10,190 nucleotides of DNA from Benthicola sp039584685 (GTDB taxonomy: Bacteria > Gemmatimonadota > Gemmatimonadetes > Palauibacterales > Palauibacteraceae). The notes beneath the pieces were generated by a model. The model made no database searches and had not been told where the DNA came from. It saw nothing but the letters and a program-made list of their open reading frames with translations. The position numbers and the translations under genes were made by a program. The stretch covers positions 1 to 10,190 of the forward strand of contig JBDGXI010000074.1 in the NCBI GenBank assembly GCA_039584685.1, read 5' to 3'. Below, piece after piece: positions 1-7,125 of this stretch. Within the stretch, counting starts at the first letter, position 1; every line of letters begins with the position of its first letter.

Positions 1-95
1 GGTACCCCGAAGATCTGGCCACCGATTACGCGGTGGGCGACTTCCGGGGAGTCGTGCGCGTGTCGGTCCCGGAAGACCGGGCGACGAACCGATGA
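1..95 (+). CDS. C-terminal end of an unidentified gene (partial, cut by window edge)
   Basis: The frame starting at base 3 is open from the window edge to a TGA at 93-95. It encodes 30 residues ending ...FRGVVRVSVPEDRATNR. The acidic/hydrophobic alternation and the codon use look like genuine coding sequence. The gap of only 21 bases to the next ATG, on the same strand, suggests cotranscription with the aminotransferase. I do not recognise the family from so short a tail and assign no function. The other two frames here are less protein-like. Confidence 0.55.
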   Translation, partial: YPEDLATDYAVGDFRGVVRVSVPEDRATNR

Positions 96-116
96 CCTGA
101 GACCGAAGAACGACGC

Positions 117-1304
117 ATGCAAAGACCCGAAGTCGGATCTCTGAATCCTCCCGATCGAATCCTGATGGGCCCCGGCCCGAGTGACGTGCACCCACGAGTC
201 CTGCGAGCCATGAGCACGCCGCTGATCGGACACCTCGATCCGGCGTTCATCGAGATCATGCAGGAGGTACAGGCACTCCTCCGGTACGCGTTCCGCACCG
301 AAAACCGGTGGACGATCCCGGTGAGCGGGACGGGATCTGCGGCGATGGAAGCCGCATTCGCCAATCTGGTCGAGCCCGGAGACGTCGTCCTGGTGCCGAC
401 GAACGGGTACTTCGGCGCGCGGATGGACAGCATGGCGCGGCGGGCTGGCGGCCAGGTAGTCCACGTGGACGCGCCGTGGGGGGAGCCCCTGGACCCGGAC
501 GACGTGCGGGCGGCGTTCCGCGAGCACCAGCCGAGCGTGTTCGGTTTCGTGCACGCCGAGACCAGCACCGGGGCCCTTCAGCCAAACGTGCCGGACCTCA
601 CGGCGATAGCGCACGAACACGGAGCGTTCGTGATCGCGGACACCGTCACTTCGCTCGGCGGCGTCGAGCTTAGGGTGGACGAGTGGGACATCGACGTCGC
701 CTACTCTGGCGGCCAGAAGTGCCTTTCCTGTCCGCCGGGCGCCAGCCCGCTCACGCTGAACGACCGGGCGTTCGAGAAGGTTCGGAATCGCCCTGAAATG
801 GTGCGGAGCTGGTACCTGGATGTGGGGCTGCTGGAGAGCTACTGGGGCGACGATCGGTCATATCACCACACGGCGCCGATCACGGCCATTTACGGCTTGC
901 GCGAGGCGCTGAGGCTGGTGGCGGAAGAAGGGATCGAAGAGCGCTGGGCGCGGCACCTGCGAGTCGCGGGCGGCCTGAAGGCAGGGGTCGAGGCGATGGG
1001 GCTGCGGATGAACCCGAGAGACGAGTTCTGGCTCCCGAGTCTCAACGCCGTGCGGATTCCCGAGGGAGTGGACGCGAAGGCGCTGTGCCGGCACATCCTC
1101 CTCTCACACGGGATCGAGATCGCTGGCGGGCTCGGCGACCTGGCGGGGAAGATCATCCGCATCGGCTGCATGGGTCACTCGGCGCAGCCCCGCAACGTAC
1201 TCGACCTCCTGCCGGGGCTCGCGGACGGCTTCGCCGAACAGGACGTCGACCTCGACGTGGCGGCGGGGCTCGCTGCGGCAGCCGCAGCCCTGGAAGCCGG
1301 CTGA
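117..1304 (+). CDS. Class V PLP aminotransferase, alanine/serine-glyoxylate type
   Basis: This 395-residue protein has the length and motif order of the AGXT family. These cytosolic PLP enzymes move an amino group from alanine, serine or a related donor to glyoxylate, giving glycine. An N-terminal MGPGPSDVHPRVL motif (residues 17-29) is followed by the SGTGSAAMEAA phosphate-binding region near 70. HAETSTG lies at 146-152, with the pyridine-nitrogen aspartate in VIADTVTSLGG (D175). The Schiff-base lysine is K201 in SGGQKCLSCPPG. YHHTAP (249-254) and the carboxylate-binding arginine R348 in IIRIGCMGH complete the set. The start at 117 sits just before the conserved N-terminus; the ribosome site (GAAGAA) is weak. 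A membrane glycosyltransferase follows after 14 bases. The family also holds serine-pyruvate and ureidoglycine-glyoxylate enzymes, and no purine-catabolism neighbours are visible. The fold is certain; the amino donor is not. Confidence 0.9.
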   Translation: MQRPEVGSLNPPDRILMGPGPSDVHPRVLRAMSTPLIGHLDPAFIEIMQEVQALLRYAFRTENRWTIPVSGTGSAAMEAAFANLVEPGDVVLVPTNGYFGARMDSMARRAGGQVVHVDAPWGEPLDPDDVRAAFREHQPSVFGFVHAETSTGALQPNVPDLTAIAHEHGAFVIADTVTSLGGVELRVDEWDIDVAYSGGQKCLSCPPGASPLTLNDRAFEKVRNRPEMVRSWYLDVGLLESYWGDDRSYHHTAPITAIYGLREALRLVAEEGIEERWARHLRVAGGLKAGVEAMGLRMNPRDEFWLPSLNAVRIPEGVDAKALCRHILLSHGIEIAGGLGDLAGKIIRIGCMGHSAQPRNVLDLLPGLADGFAEQDVDLDVAAGLAAAAAALEAG

Positions 1305-1318
1305 CGGATCGTGCGACG

Positions 1319-2887
1319 ATGAGGGACAGGAGGGCGATCGCGGGCGAGGAGGATGGCAGGGCCTGGAGGCTCGCCCTCATCATCGCGCTCGCCGCGGCCG
1401 TCGTGCGCCTGGCCCTGGCAGGGCTAGTCCCGTTGCTCCCGGACGAGGCGTACTACTGGGAATGGTCCCGCCGGCCTGCCGCATCCTACTTCGATCATCC
1501 CCCGGCCGTCTCTGCGGTTATCGCCTTCGGCACCGCGTTGTTCGGCGACACGCGCGTCGGCGTCCGTTTCGGGTCGGTCTTGCTGAGCCTGGTGGGATCA
1601 CTGGCCACGATCTCGGTCGCCCGGCGGCTGGGGGGCGGGAAGTCCGCCCTCGTCGCCTCTCTGGCCCTCGCCGTCATGCCGATGGCGGCCGCCGGCCTGC
1701 TCCTCGCCACCCCGGACGCCCCCCTGCTGGCGGCTTTCGCCGTCGCCACCTGGACGCTCGTCCGAGCCGTGGATGACGAGCCGGGCAGCATGGCCGAGAT
1801 CGCCTGGTGGTGCGCCTCGGGTCTCGCCCTCGGGGTCGCCTTGCTTTCCAAGTATACGGCTGTGTTGCTTCCGGCCGGCGCCGCGCTCGGTTTCGCGCTG
1901 GACCCGCGGTTGCGGAAACGGCTGCTCACGCCCGGACCGTGGATCGGGGTCGGACTGGGCCTGGCGGCCTTCTCGCCGGTCATCATGTGGAACGCCCGGC
2001 TCGGGTGGCCGTCGTTCGCGTTCCAGCTGGACCACGGTCTCGGTGGGAGCGGTTCGGACGCGGGAATACCCGGGCGCGGACTCGAGGCCCTGAATCGGGT
2101 CCTCGAATACCTGGGGGGACAGATGGGCCTGGTCTCCCCGATCCTGTTCGCCATGATCGGGATCGCGACGTTTGGTGCCCTGCGGCGCGGCGTGCGCGGC
2201 GAAGGTGACTCGCGGGGAACGGTGCTGGCGGGGATAGCGCTAGTGGTGTTCGGCACGTTTGCGCTGAGCTCGCTCCGGCGGCACGTGGAGCCGAACTGGC
2301 CGGCGCCTGCCTACGTGGCGGGTATCGCGCTGTTGGGTGCGACTGCCTGGCGGGACCGGGGACGCCGGTGGCTCGGGTGGGGGCTGTGGCTTGGCGCCGC
2401 TTCGGCGGCGGTGATCTACGCGCAGGCTCTGGTGCCCGTGCTGCCCATCGACGCCCGACGGGACCCGATCGCACGGGGTCACGGGTGGGAATCGCTGGCT
2501 TCGGTGACTGACCAGGCGCGGGCCGAGTTGCTTGGCGCCGGTTGTGCGTCGGTGCACGTCGCCACCAACCGGTACCAGGAAGCTTCGGAGCTCGCGTTTC
2601 ACCTCCCGGACCATCCGGACGTGTTCTCACTCAACGTCAGCCGACGCTCCAATCAGTACGCCATGTGGCCCGGCTTCGAGGAGACGGCGATCGCCGGCGA
2701 CTGCCTGGTGTTCGTGGATATCGACGACGCGGGCGCCCGCCGGATCTCGGAGAGACTCGGCAGTCGGTTCGGCGCGGTGGCCGAAATTGGCCCCGCGCAG
2801 CGAAAGCGGGGGGCCGGCGTCACGGCGGACTACCGGTTGTGGGGCTTCACCGGTTGGACCGGAGAACCGCTCGCGCTGAGTCCGTAG
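1319..2887 (+). CDS. GT39/ArnT-like integral membrane glycosyltransferase
   Basis: This protein of 522 residues has about 11-13 predicted membrane segments and a soluble C-terminal part of about 140 residues. It resembles the PMT_2/ArnT group (GT39/GT83), which transfers a sugar from a polyprenyl-phosphate carrier to lipid A, other glycolipids or proteins on the outer face of the inner membrane. The first loop carries LPDEAYYWEWS (D42-E43 are the likely catalytic acids) and YFDHPP (57-62). TPDAP (131-135), SKYT (177-180) and HVEPNWPAPAY (322-332) are further family signatures. The frame stays open upstream to 1085, but that part is an arginine-rich shadow of the aminotransferase. The ATG at 1319 directly precedes the first membrane helix, although no strong ribosome site is seen. 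It probably shares a transcript with the gene before it. The acceptor and the sugar cannot be read from the sequence. Confidence 0.82.
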   Translation: MRDRRAIAGEEDGRAWRLALIIALAAAVVRLALAGLVPLLPDEAYYWEWSRRPAASYFDHPPAVSAVIAFGTALFGDTRVGVRFGSVLLSLVGSLATISVARRLGGGKSALVASLALAVMPMAAAGLLLATPDAPLLAAFAVATWTLVRAVDDEPGSMAEIAWWCASGLALGVALLSKYTAVLLPAGAALGFALDPRLRKRLLTPGPWIGVGLGLAAFSPVIMWNARLGWPSFAFQLDHGLGGSGSDAGIPGRGLEALNRVLEYLGGQMGLVSPILFAMIGIATFGALRRGVRGEGDSRGTVLAGIALVVFGTFALSSLRRHVEPNWPAPAYVAGIALLGATAWRDRGRRWLGWGLWLGAASAAVIYAQALVPVLPIDARRDPIARGHGWESLASVTDQARAELLGAGCASVHVATNRYQEASELAFHLPDHPDVFSLNVSRRSNQYAMWPGFEETAIAGDCLVFVDIDDAGARRISERLGSRFGAVAEIGPAQRKRGAGVTADYRLWGFTGWTGEPLALSP

Positions 2888-2902
2888 GCCGATTCCCCGG
2901 TC

Positions 2903-3118
2903 TCAGGCCCCGGCCGCCTGCGCTTTCCACATGCCGGCCAGTTCGGCCGCGAACCGATTGAACGGAATCGGATCTCAACCCAGAATCAGGCGCTGGCGGA
3001 CAAAGTCGTCATTCGATGCGAGCAGGCCGTGTTTCTGGAATTCCTCGAACATGATCCGAAGGTCGGCTATCAGCCAATCGGGCATCATCGCTGAGGCCGC
3101 ATCTCCGAATCCCACACC
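2903..3118 (-). pseudogene. 3' remnant of an NmrA-like NAD(P)-binding oxidoreductase with an in-frame stop
   Basis: On the minus strand one frame reads ...AASAMMPDWLIADL, then RIMFEEFQKHGLLASNDDF, then VRQRLILG. It meets TGA at 2977-2975 and goes on in the same frame as DPIPFNRFAAELAGMWKAQ to a second TGA at 2905-2903. The pattern P-[DE]-W-x2-D-L, F-x2-F-x2-HGL, (I/V)LG-R-x-P and F-x2-F-A-x-E matches the C-terminus of NmrA/HSCARG-type atypical short-chain dehydrogenases. Those normally have an Arg codon after LILG, so CGA to TGA is the simplest change. The Rossmann domain, about 200 residues, is missing: upstream sequence runs straight into the META lipoprotein gene, whose stop is at 3137-3135. 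I read this as a truncated and further decayed gene. A short product starting at the Met codon 3088-3086 (37 residues) is possible but unlikely to work. The left and right limits of homology are approximate. Confidence 0.65.
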
Positions 3119-3134
3119 AGGTGCGTCTACGCCA

Positions 3135-3668
3135 TCACTCTTCGAACTCCCGCGGCGTGAAGACCAGGACGACCCCGGCGTCGTTCTCCAACTCCAGCAT
3201 CTCGCCTCGCAGGAAGAGTCGTGTCGAGGTATCCAGGTTGCGAAGGAACGCCTGCTCCAGGTCCATCCGACCGTCGGGACACGCCATGCGGGTGGCTCCC
3301 TTGGGGCCCTGGACGATCTGGTGTCCGTTCTCGACCCGGAAGTCGCCGAAGTACCGGTTGCACCCGTTGAATCCTCCGACTCGCCCTTCCTCTCGCAGGC
3401 CTAGGGTGACCGGGTTGTCGGCCGGCAGCGAGTCGAGAGCTTCCACGATCAGGGCCGCCGTGGCCTCGTCGCCCAGGTCCGCCGCCGGCCCGAACGACTG
3501 CAGCTGCCAGGGGCGGAGTATGGGGTCCTCGCCAGTCTCGCCAGTCGCCACGGGAGTCCTCTCCATGGTCTCGTCCGGCCCGTCGCCGTCTCTCGTACCG
3601 TCGGCACATGCCGCCGTGGCCAGAGCGATCGCGGCTCCGGCAAGGACCAGATTGGTACTCTTCCGCAT
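3135..3668 (-). CDS. META-domain (HslJ-like) lipoprotein
   Basis: This 177-residue exported protein begins MRKSTNLVLAGAAIALATAAC, a lipoprotein signal with lipobox TAAC and Cys21. An acidic linker (about 22-48) leads to one META domain (about 50-175), with PWQLQSFGP at 53-61. Its signatures are GGFNGCNRYFGDF (98-110), ATRMACPDGRMDLEQAFL (125-142) and a closing strand pair LRGEMLELENDAGVVLVFTP. C103 and C130 could form a disulphide. META domains occur in E. coli HslJ and in secreted heat-inducible or protease-inhibitor-like proteins; the molecular function is poorly known. The frame extends to 3767, but the Met at 3668 is chosen for its signal peptide and a clear AGGAG site 7 bases upstream. 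The gene starts 25 bases after the hydrolase stop, so it is the third member of the permease-hydrolase operon. Why a META lipoprotein sits there is unclear. Confidence 0.88.
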   Translation of the reverse strand: MRKSTNLVLAGAAIALATAACADGTRDGDGPDETMERTPVATGETGEDPILRPWQLQSFGPAADLGDEATAALIVEALDSLPADNPVTLGLREEGRVGGFNGCNRYFGDFRVENGHQIVQGPKGATRMACPDGRMDLEQAFLRNLDTSTRLFLRGEMLELENDAGVVLVFTPREFEE

Positions 3669-3693
3669 CTTCCAGCTCCTCTTCACTTGGGCT

Positions 3694-4581
3694 TCATTCC
3701 GAGCGCACGAGCGGGCGCGTGAGGCACGTCGGGCCACCGCCGCCCTTCGCACTGATCTCTCGTCCACGGTACGTGTACACTTCAGCTCCCGCCGCCTCGA
3801 GCCGCCGCCGGGTTACCGGGTTTCCCTCCAGGGCGACGCAACGACGGGGGCGCACGGCCAGCACGTTGCAGCCCATGGTCTCGAACTCCTCGTCCGGCAC
3901 CTCCACCAGGTCGTACCCGCGCTCGAGGAGGAGCTGGCGAAACGGGACCGGAAGCAGCGGAGAGTAGACCACGGCCAGGTCCCGGTCCACCGGACTGAAC
4001 ATGGACATCAGGTGAAACACGTCCCCCGGGCCGCGCCAATGAGGAAGGGGAACTGGAACGACGCGGTCGACGTCGTCGCGCAACAGTCTGTGGAGCTGTC
4101 GGATGCCCTCACCGTTGGTGCGGTAGCCTCGCCCGACGGCGACGGTCCGGTCGTCAATCCACGCGACGTCGCCGCCTTCCAACCTGCCCGTTCCCTCGAT
4201 GCGCCCCACGATGCGTATGCCCGCCGCGCGCAGCGCTCTCTCGGCCGCGGCGGGTTCGCCCTCACGAACCGGTTTGCCCATCCGGCACAGGACGGCGCCA
4301 CGATCTGACACGACAGCCGCGTCCCGCACGTAGATGGAGTCCGGCCCGGTCTCGGGATCGGACGGCACCAGGCGTACCTCCACCCCGAGGCTCTCGAGAA
4401 GCGCCAGGAAATCCTCATACTCGGCAACCGCGCCCGCGAAGTCGGGGCGGCCCAGGTACCCGAGGTCCTCCCACGTCGCGTCCAATGTCGGCTGGTCGGC
4501 GAAAGCCACCCGGGCGTGCTTGAGCAGGACGCTGCGCAAGGGAAGAACGTCGGACTGGCCAAGGGCGCTCATGTCGTTCAT
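3694..4581 (-). CDS. Arginine deiminase / dimethylargininase (DDAH)-type amidinohydrolase
   Basis: This 295-residue cytosolic enzyme belongs to the guanidine-modifying superfamily (pentein fold). These enzymes attack a guanidino carbon with a cysteine, releasing ammonia or an amine and often forming citrulline. The catalytic set is visible: C286 in the C-terminal GGGPTCLTRPL, H190 in GDVFHLMS, and E135/D138 in RLEGGD. A substrate-side motif, GPDSIYVRDAAVV (79-91), precedes VLCRMGKPVREGEP. Size and layout fit DDAH-like proteins better than the ~410-residue ArcA deiminases. In classical DDAH the YVRD position usually reads F-V-E-D, so Arg86 makes the exact substrate uncertain (arginine, methylated arginine or another guanidino or ureido compound). 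The start codon at 4581 overlaps the permease stop by four bases (ATGA), indicating translational coupling; an alternative Met lies three codons further in. GGAGG lies 10 bases upstream. The frame continues far upstream but only as a shadow of the permease. Confidence 0.85.
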   Translation of the reverse strand: MNDMSALGQSDVLPLRSVLLKHARVAFADQPTLDATWEDLGYLGRPDFAGAVAEYEDFLALLESLGVEVRLVPSDPETGPDSIYVRDAAVVSDRGAVLCRMGKPVREGEPAAAERALRAAGIRIVGRIEGTGRLEGGDVAWIDDRTVAVGRGYRTNGEGIRQLHRLLRDDVDRVVPVPLPHWRGPGDVFHLMSMFSPVDRDLAVVYSPLLPVPFRQLLLERGYDLVEVPDEEFETMGCNVLAVRPRRCVALEGNPVTRRRLEAAGAEVYTYRGREISAKGGGGPTCLTRPLVRSE

Positions 4582-5921
4582 CGCTCCACCGCCTCCGGCG
4601 CCACAGAGGAACCGGACCCGCGCCGCCACACGACCCACACGTACATGGGTAGACCCGCGAACAGGAGAATCAGACCCCAGTACACGGTTTCCTGGCCTGC
4701 GCCCGCGATGGCCCACATGGCGTAGACGAACCCCAGAAGGGCAGTGATCACCGCGCCGGTGAGGCGCTGTCCCTCGAATCGCTCCCTGTCCCGCGCGTAG
4801 ATCATGATCTCGGCCAGGGCGCAGATAGCGTACGGAAGCAGGGCGGTAAGGGTGGCCAGCAGGATCACGAACGTGAACTGGTCCACCAGCGTTTCGCTCG
4901 AATTCAGCAGCATGAGCCCGGTGACCAGGACGCTGGAGAAGACGAGTGCGAAGGCCGGCGTTCCGCGTTTCGACGTGCGGCCCAGAGCGGCGGGGAAGAT
5001 CCCATCCCTCGCGGCGGCCCACGGAATACGGCCCTGCAGGAGTATCCACCCGTTGAGGGCGCCGAACGCCGAGATCATGGCGCCCGTGGCCACCGCCGGC
5101 GCCGTCCATCCGCCCCACATGCGGCTCGCCGCGTCCGCGAACGGTGCGTTGGAGCCGCTGAGCTCCGCCGCCGGAATTACACCCATCACCGCCGCGGTAC
5201 CGAGCACGTAGACGACCGCGGCGAGAACGGTGCCCACTACGGTCGCTCTCGGAATCGTGCGCTCCGGATCGCGCACTTCCTCCGCGGGGACGGTGGCCGA
5301 CTCGAAACCGAGGAACGCCCACAGCGTCAGGGTGGCCGCCGCGGTGATCGCCGGGAAGGCGCCTTCTCCACTGGCATTGAACGGGCGGAAGTTGTCCGGG
5401 TTCATGTACAGGAGACCGAGGGTCCCCACCGCGGCCAGGGGAACCAGCTTCAGGACGGTGGTCACGACCTGCACCGAACCGGCCGTCCGTACCCCACGCA
5501 CGTTCACCCAGGTGAGGAGCCAGATCGCCCCGATGCCCACGGCCGAGGCCAGCGCGCGGTCCGTCGCCAGGGCCGGCCAGAACCACGACAGGTAACTGGT
5601 GAACGCGACGGCGAGCGCCGCGTTGGCCACCCAGATCGAGATCCAGTACCCCCACCCGACCAGGAAGCCGGCGAAATCACCGAAACCGGCCCGGGAGAAG
5701 GCGTATGGACCGCCGGCGCGGGGCACCAGGCGGCTCAGGCGCGCGAACACGAGAGCCAGGAGAAGGGCACCGGCGCACGTGAAGCCCCAGCCGAGCAGAC
5801 TGATTCCGCCGAACGATCCGAGAGACGCGGGAAGGAGGAAGACACCCGAGCCGATCATGTTGCCGACCACCAGCGCGGCGGCCATCCACATGCCCATCTT
5901 CGCCGGGGTACGCGACGCCAT
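4578..5921 (-). CDS. APC-superfamily amino acid permease/antiporter, AdiC-like
   Basis: This 447-residue inner-membrane protein has about 12 helices and belongs to the basic amino acid/polyamine antiporter branch of the APC superfamily. Helix 1 carries NMIGSGVFLLP (21-31). GYWISIWVAN (91-100), TLWAFLGFESATVPAEEV (199-216) and NGWILLQGR (290-298) line up with E. coli AdiC, offset by one residue. Thus S25, Y92, N100, W201, E207 and W292 correspond to AdiC S26, Y93, N101, W202, E208 and W293, which line or gate the arginine pocket (AdiC numbering recalled from structural work, not computed). Arginine or a related cation is therefore a likely substrate, with exchange for a reaction product plausible. 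The frame runs open to 6050, but the Met at 5921 precedes the conserved N-terminus and has GGAG 5 bases upstream. It is the first gene of a three-gene operon with the guanidino hydrolase. Substrate assignment remains inference. Confidence 0.88.
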   Translation of the reverse strand: MASRTPAKMGMWMAAALVVGNMIGSGVFLLPASLGSFGGISLLGWGFTCAGALLLALVFARLSRLVPRAGGPYAFSRAGFGDFAGFLVGWGYWISIWVANAALAVAFTSYLSWFWPALATDRALASAVGIGAIWLLTWVNVRGVRTAGSVQVVTTVLKLVPLAAVGTLGLLYMNPDNFRPFNASGEGAFPAITAAATLTLWAFLGFESATVPAEEVRDPERTIPRATVVGTVLAAVVYVLGTAAVMGVIPAAELSGSNAPFADAASRMWGGWTAPAVATGAMISAFGALNGWILLQGRIPWAAARDGIFPAALGRTSKRGTPAFALVFSSVLVTGLMLLNSSETLVDQFTFVILLATLTALLPYAICALAEIMIYARDRERFEGQRLTGAVITALLGFVYAMWAIAGAGQETVYWGLILLFAGLPMYVWVVWRRGSGSSVAPEAVER

Positions 5922-5930
5922 CAGGTCTCC

Positions 5931-5964
5931 GTTCCTCGAGGAACCGTTCGGCACGGCCCGTTCC
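5931..5964 (-). promoter_or_regulatory. Leader of the permease operon: 14-bp palindrome with three GGAAC/GUUCC arms
   Basis: A perfect palindrome GTTCCTCGAGGAAC occupies 5931-5944 and ends 9 bases before the permease ATG, abutting its GGAG site. Read as mRNA, GGAAC (5964-5960), GUUCC (5944-5940) and GGAAC (5935-5931) follow one another. The middle arm can pair with either outer arm, and the downstream hairpin has a UCGA loop next to the ribosome site. CCGTTC also recurs on the plus strand at 5929, 5944 and 5958. This could be a DNA operator or a leader RNA controlling translation. The stems are only five pairs long, so chance is not excluded. Confidence 0.35.
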
Positions 5965-5978
5965 GGGTGCGACGCCCG

Positions 5979-5984
5979 AAGATA
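5979..5984 (-). promoter_or_regulatory. Candidate -10 element (TATCTT) for the permease operon
   Basis: On the minus strand TATCTT lies 57 bases before the permease ATG and matches the sigma-70 -10 consensus at four of six bases. It would place the transcript start near 5972, just upstream of the hairpin-forming leader. No convincing -35 hexamer stands 16-18 bases upstream, which weakens the call. An identical TATCTT precedes the beta-barrel gene on the same strand. Confidence 0.25.
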
Positions 5985-6111
5985 GGGGACGCCCTGTAAG
6001 CCTGCACATCCTGGAGCCCTCTCGTTGCCCGCGCCGAGAAGGGCCGGCACATTGGATCCCGTTCACAGTCCTCGAAATCGTCGATCACGCCTCGCGCAGG
6101 AGACCGCGCGC

Positions 6112-7041
6112 ATGGGACTCGCCCGGGCACTGCTCCTCAAAGGGTCCGAGAGCCGTTGGCTGGCGGACCAGGCGTCACGGCGCCGGTTCGTGCGCCAGGC
6201 CACCACCCGCTTCATGCCGGGTGAGTCGATGGATGACGCCCTGGGAGCGGCCCGGTCCCTCGCCGCAAGCGGAATCACCTCGATCCTCACGCTGCTCGGG
6301 GAGAACGTCGAGGATGCCGAAGCAGCCGCTGCCGTGACCGATGAACTCCTCGCTCTCCTGGCCCGCAGCGCCGAATCGAATCTCGACGCGGACATCTCGG
6401 TCAAGCCGACGCATCTCGGGCTGGACCTCGGTTTCGACGTCGCGGCGCGGAACCTCCAGGTCCTGGTCGCGGAAGCAGCCGAGCACGGGCGGCTCCTGGC
6501 GGTGGACATGGAGTCCACACGTGACTGCGAGGCGACGCTCGACCTGTATCGAGTGCTGAGAGCCGAGCACCAGAACGTGGGGATCTGTCTGCAATCGTAC
6601 CTGTATCGAACGGACGCCGACCTCGAGGAACTGCTCGTTCACGGCCCGATGATCCGGCTCGTAAAGGGGGCGTACAAGGAGCCCGCGAACCTGGCGTACC
6701 CGAAGAAGTCAGACGTGGACGCCAGCTACCTGCGCCTTTCCGCGACCCTGCTCGAGGCCGCGCGGGATGGAAAGGCACGGGTCGCGTTCGGAACCCACGA
6801 TGCGGACATGATCGCCGAGATCAACCGTCGCGCAGCGGACATGAGCTGCCCGCGGGAATCGTACGAGTTCCAGATGCTGTATGGGATCCAGCGAGACCTG
6901 CAGGTACGCCTGGCCGAGTCCGGTTATCGGATGCGGGTGCTGATCAGCTACGGTGCCTACTGGTTTCCCTGGTACATGCGCCGGCTCGCCGAACGGCCCG
7001 CCAACGTGGGCTTCGTCCTGCGCAGCATGCTCCGCGGTTGA
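6112..7041 (+). CDS. Proline dehydrogenase, monofunctional FAD enzyme
   Basis: This 309-residue (beta-alpha)8 barrel flavoenzyme oxidises L-proline to delta-1-pyrroline-5-carboxylate and passes electrons to the quinone pool. Its length matches stand-alone bacterial PRODH of the Thermus/Deinococcus type rather than bifunctional PutA. Signatures are DISVKPTHLGL (94-104, flavin lysine K98), AVDMES (130-135), LQSYL (160-164), IRLVKGAYKE (181-190), FGTHD (226-230) and YEFQMLYGIQ (251-260). The C-terminal substrate-binding helix is YMRRLAERPANVGFVLRSML. The frame is open from 6025, but the Met at 6112 has AGGAG nine bases upstream and fits the family N-terminus. It is divergent from the permease operon across 190 bases, and a hairpin follows its stop. 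The second enzyme, P5C dehydrogenase, is not in the window. The gene would be putA/fadM-like; no symbol is given because usage varies. Confidence 0.93.
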   Translation: MGLARALLLKGSESRWLADQASRRRFVRQATTRFMPGESMDDALGAARSLAASGITSILTLLGENVEDAEAAAAVTDELLALLARSAESNLDADISVKPTHLGLDLGFDVAARNLQVLVAEAAEHGRLLAVDMESTRDCEATLDLYRVLRAEHQNVGICLQSYLYRTDADLEELLVHGPMIRLVKGAYKEPANLAYPKKSDVDASYLRLSATLLEAARDGKARVAFGTHDADMIAEINRRAADMSCPRESYEFQMLYGIQRDLQVRLAESGYRMRVLISYGAYWFPWYMRRLAERPANVGFVLRSMLRG

Positions 7042-7047
7042 TGCGGA

Positions 7048-7072
7048 AGGGGCCGCCCCAAGGACGGCCCCT
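7048..7072 (+). terminator. GC-rich hairpin terminator after proline dehydrogenase, possibly bidirectional
   Basis: AGGGGCCG (7048-7055) and CGGCCCCT (7065-7072) form a perfect eight-pair stem with a nine-base loop, starting seven bases after the stop codon. The T-rich tail downstream is poor (CGCGTGTTCCTT). The hairpin lies between two convergent genes, so it could also end the minus-strand transcript from 7605. Confidence 0.6.
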
Positions 7073-7125
7073 CGCGTGTTCCTTAAACTTCCCGGTCCTT
7101 CGGCGACCCGACTGACGGACTAGTT

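Noticed and set aside
1085..1318. N-terminal extension of the glycosyltransferase into the aminotransferase gene
   Set aside because: The 78 extra residues are arginine/proline-rich and overlap a well-supported gene; the first membrane helix begins just after the Met at 1319.
1495..2256. A 253-codon minus-strand open frame inside the glycosyltransferase gene
   Set aside because: Antisense to a clear membrane protein, composed mainly of Arg/Pro/Ser/Ala with no domain or signal.
2975..2977. In-frame TGA as a selenocysteine codon in a functional oxidoreductase
   Set aside because: The family has no Sec site there, the N-terminal domain is missing, and an Arg codon to stop change explains it more simply.
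3121..4308. A 395-codon plus-strand open frame
   Set aside because: It lies antisense to the META lipoprotein and hydrolase genes, is rich in Arg/Ser/His without any motif, and has no ribosome site. High GC content makes such antisense frames common.
4582..5655. N-terminal extension of the hydrolase frame to 653 residues
   Set aside because: The extension is a low-complexity Gly/Arg-rich shadow of the permease in another frame; the ATGA overlap start at 4581 gives a family-length protein.
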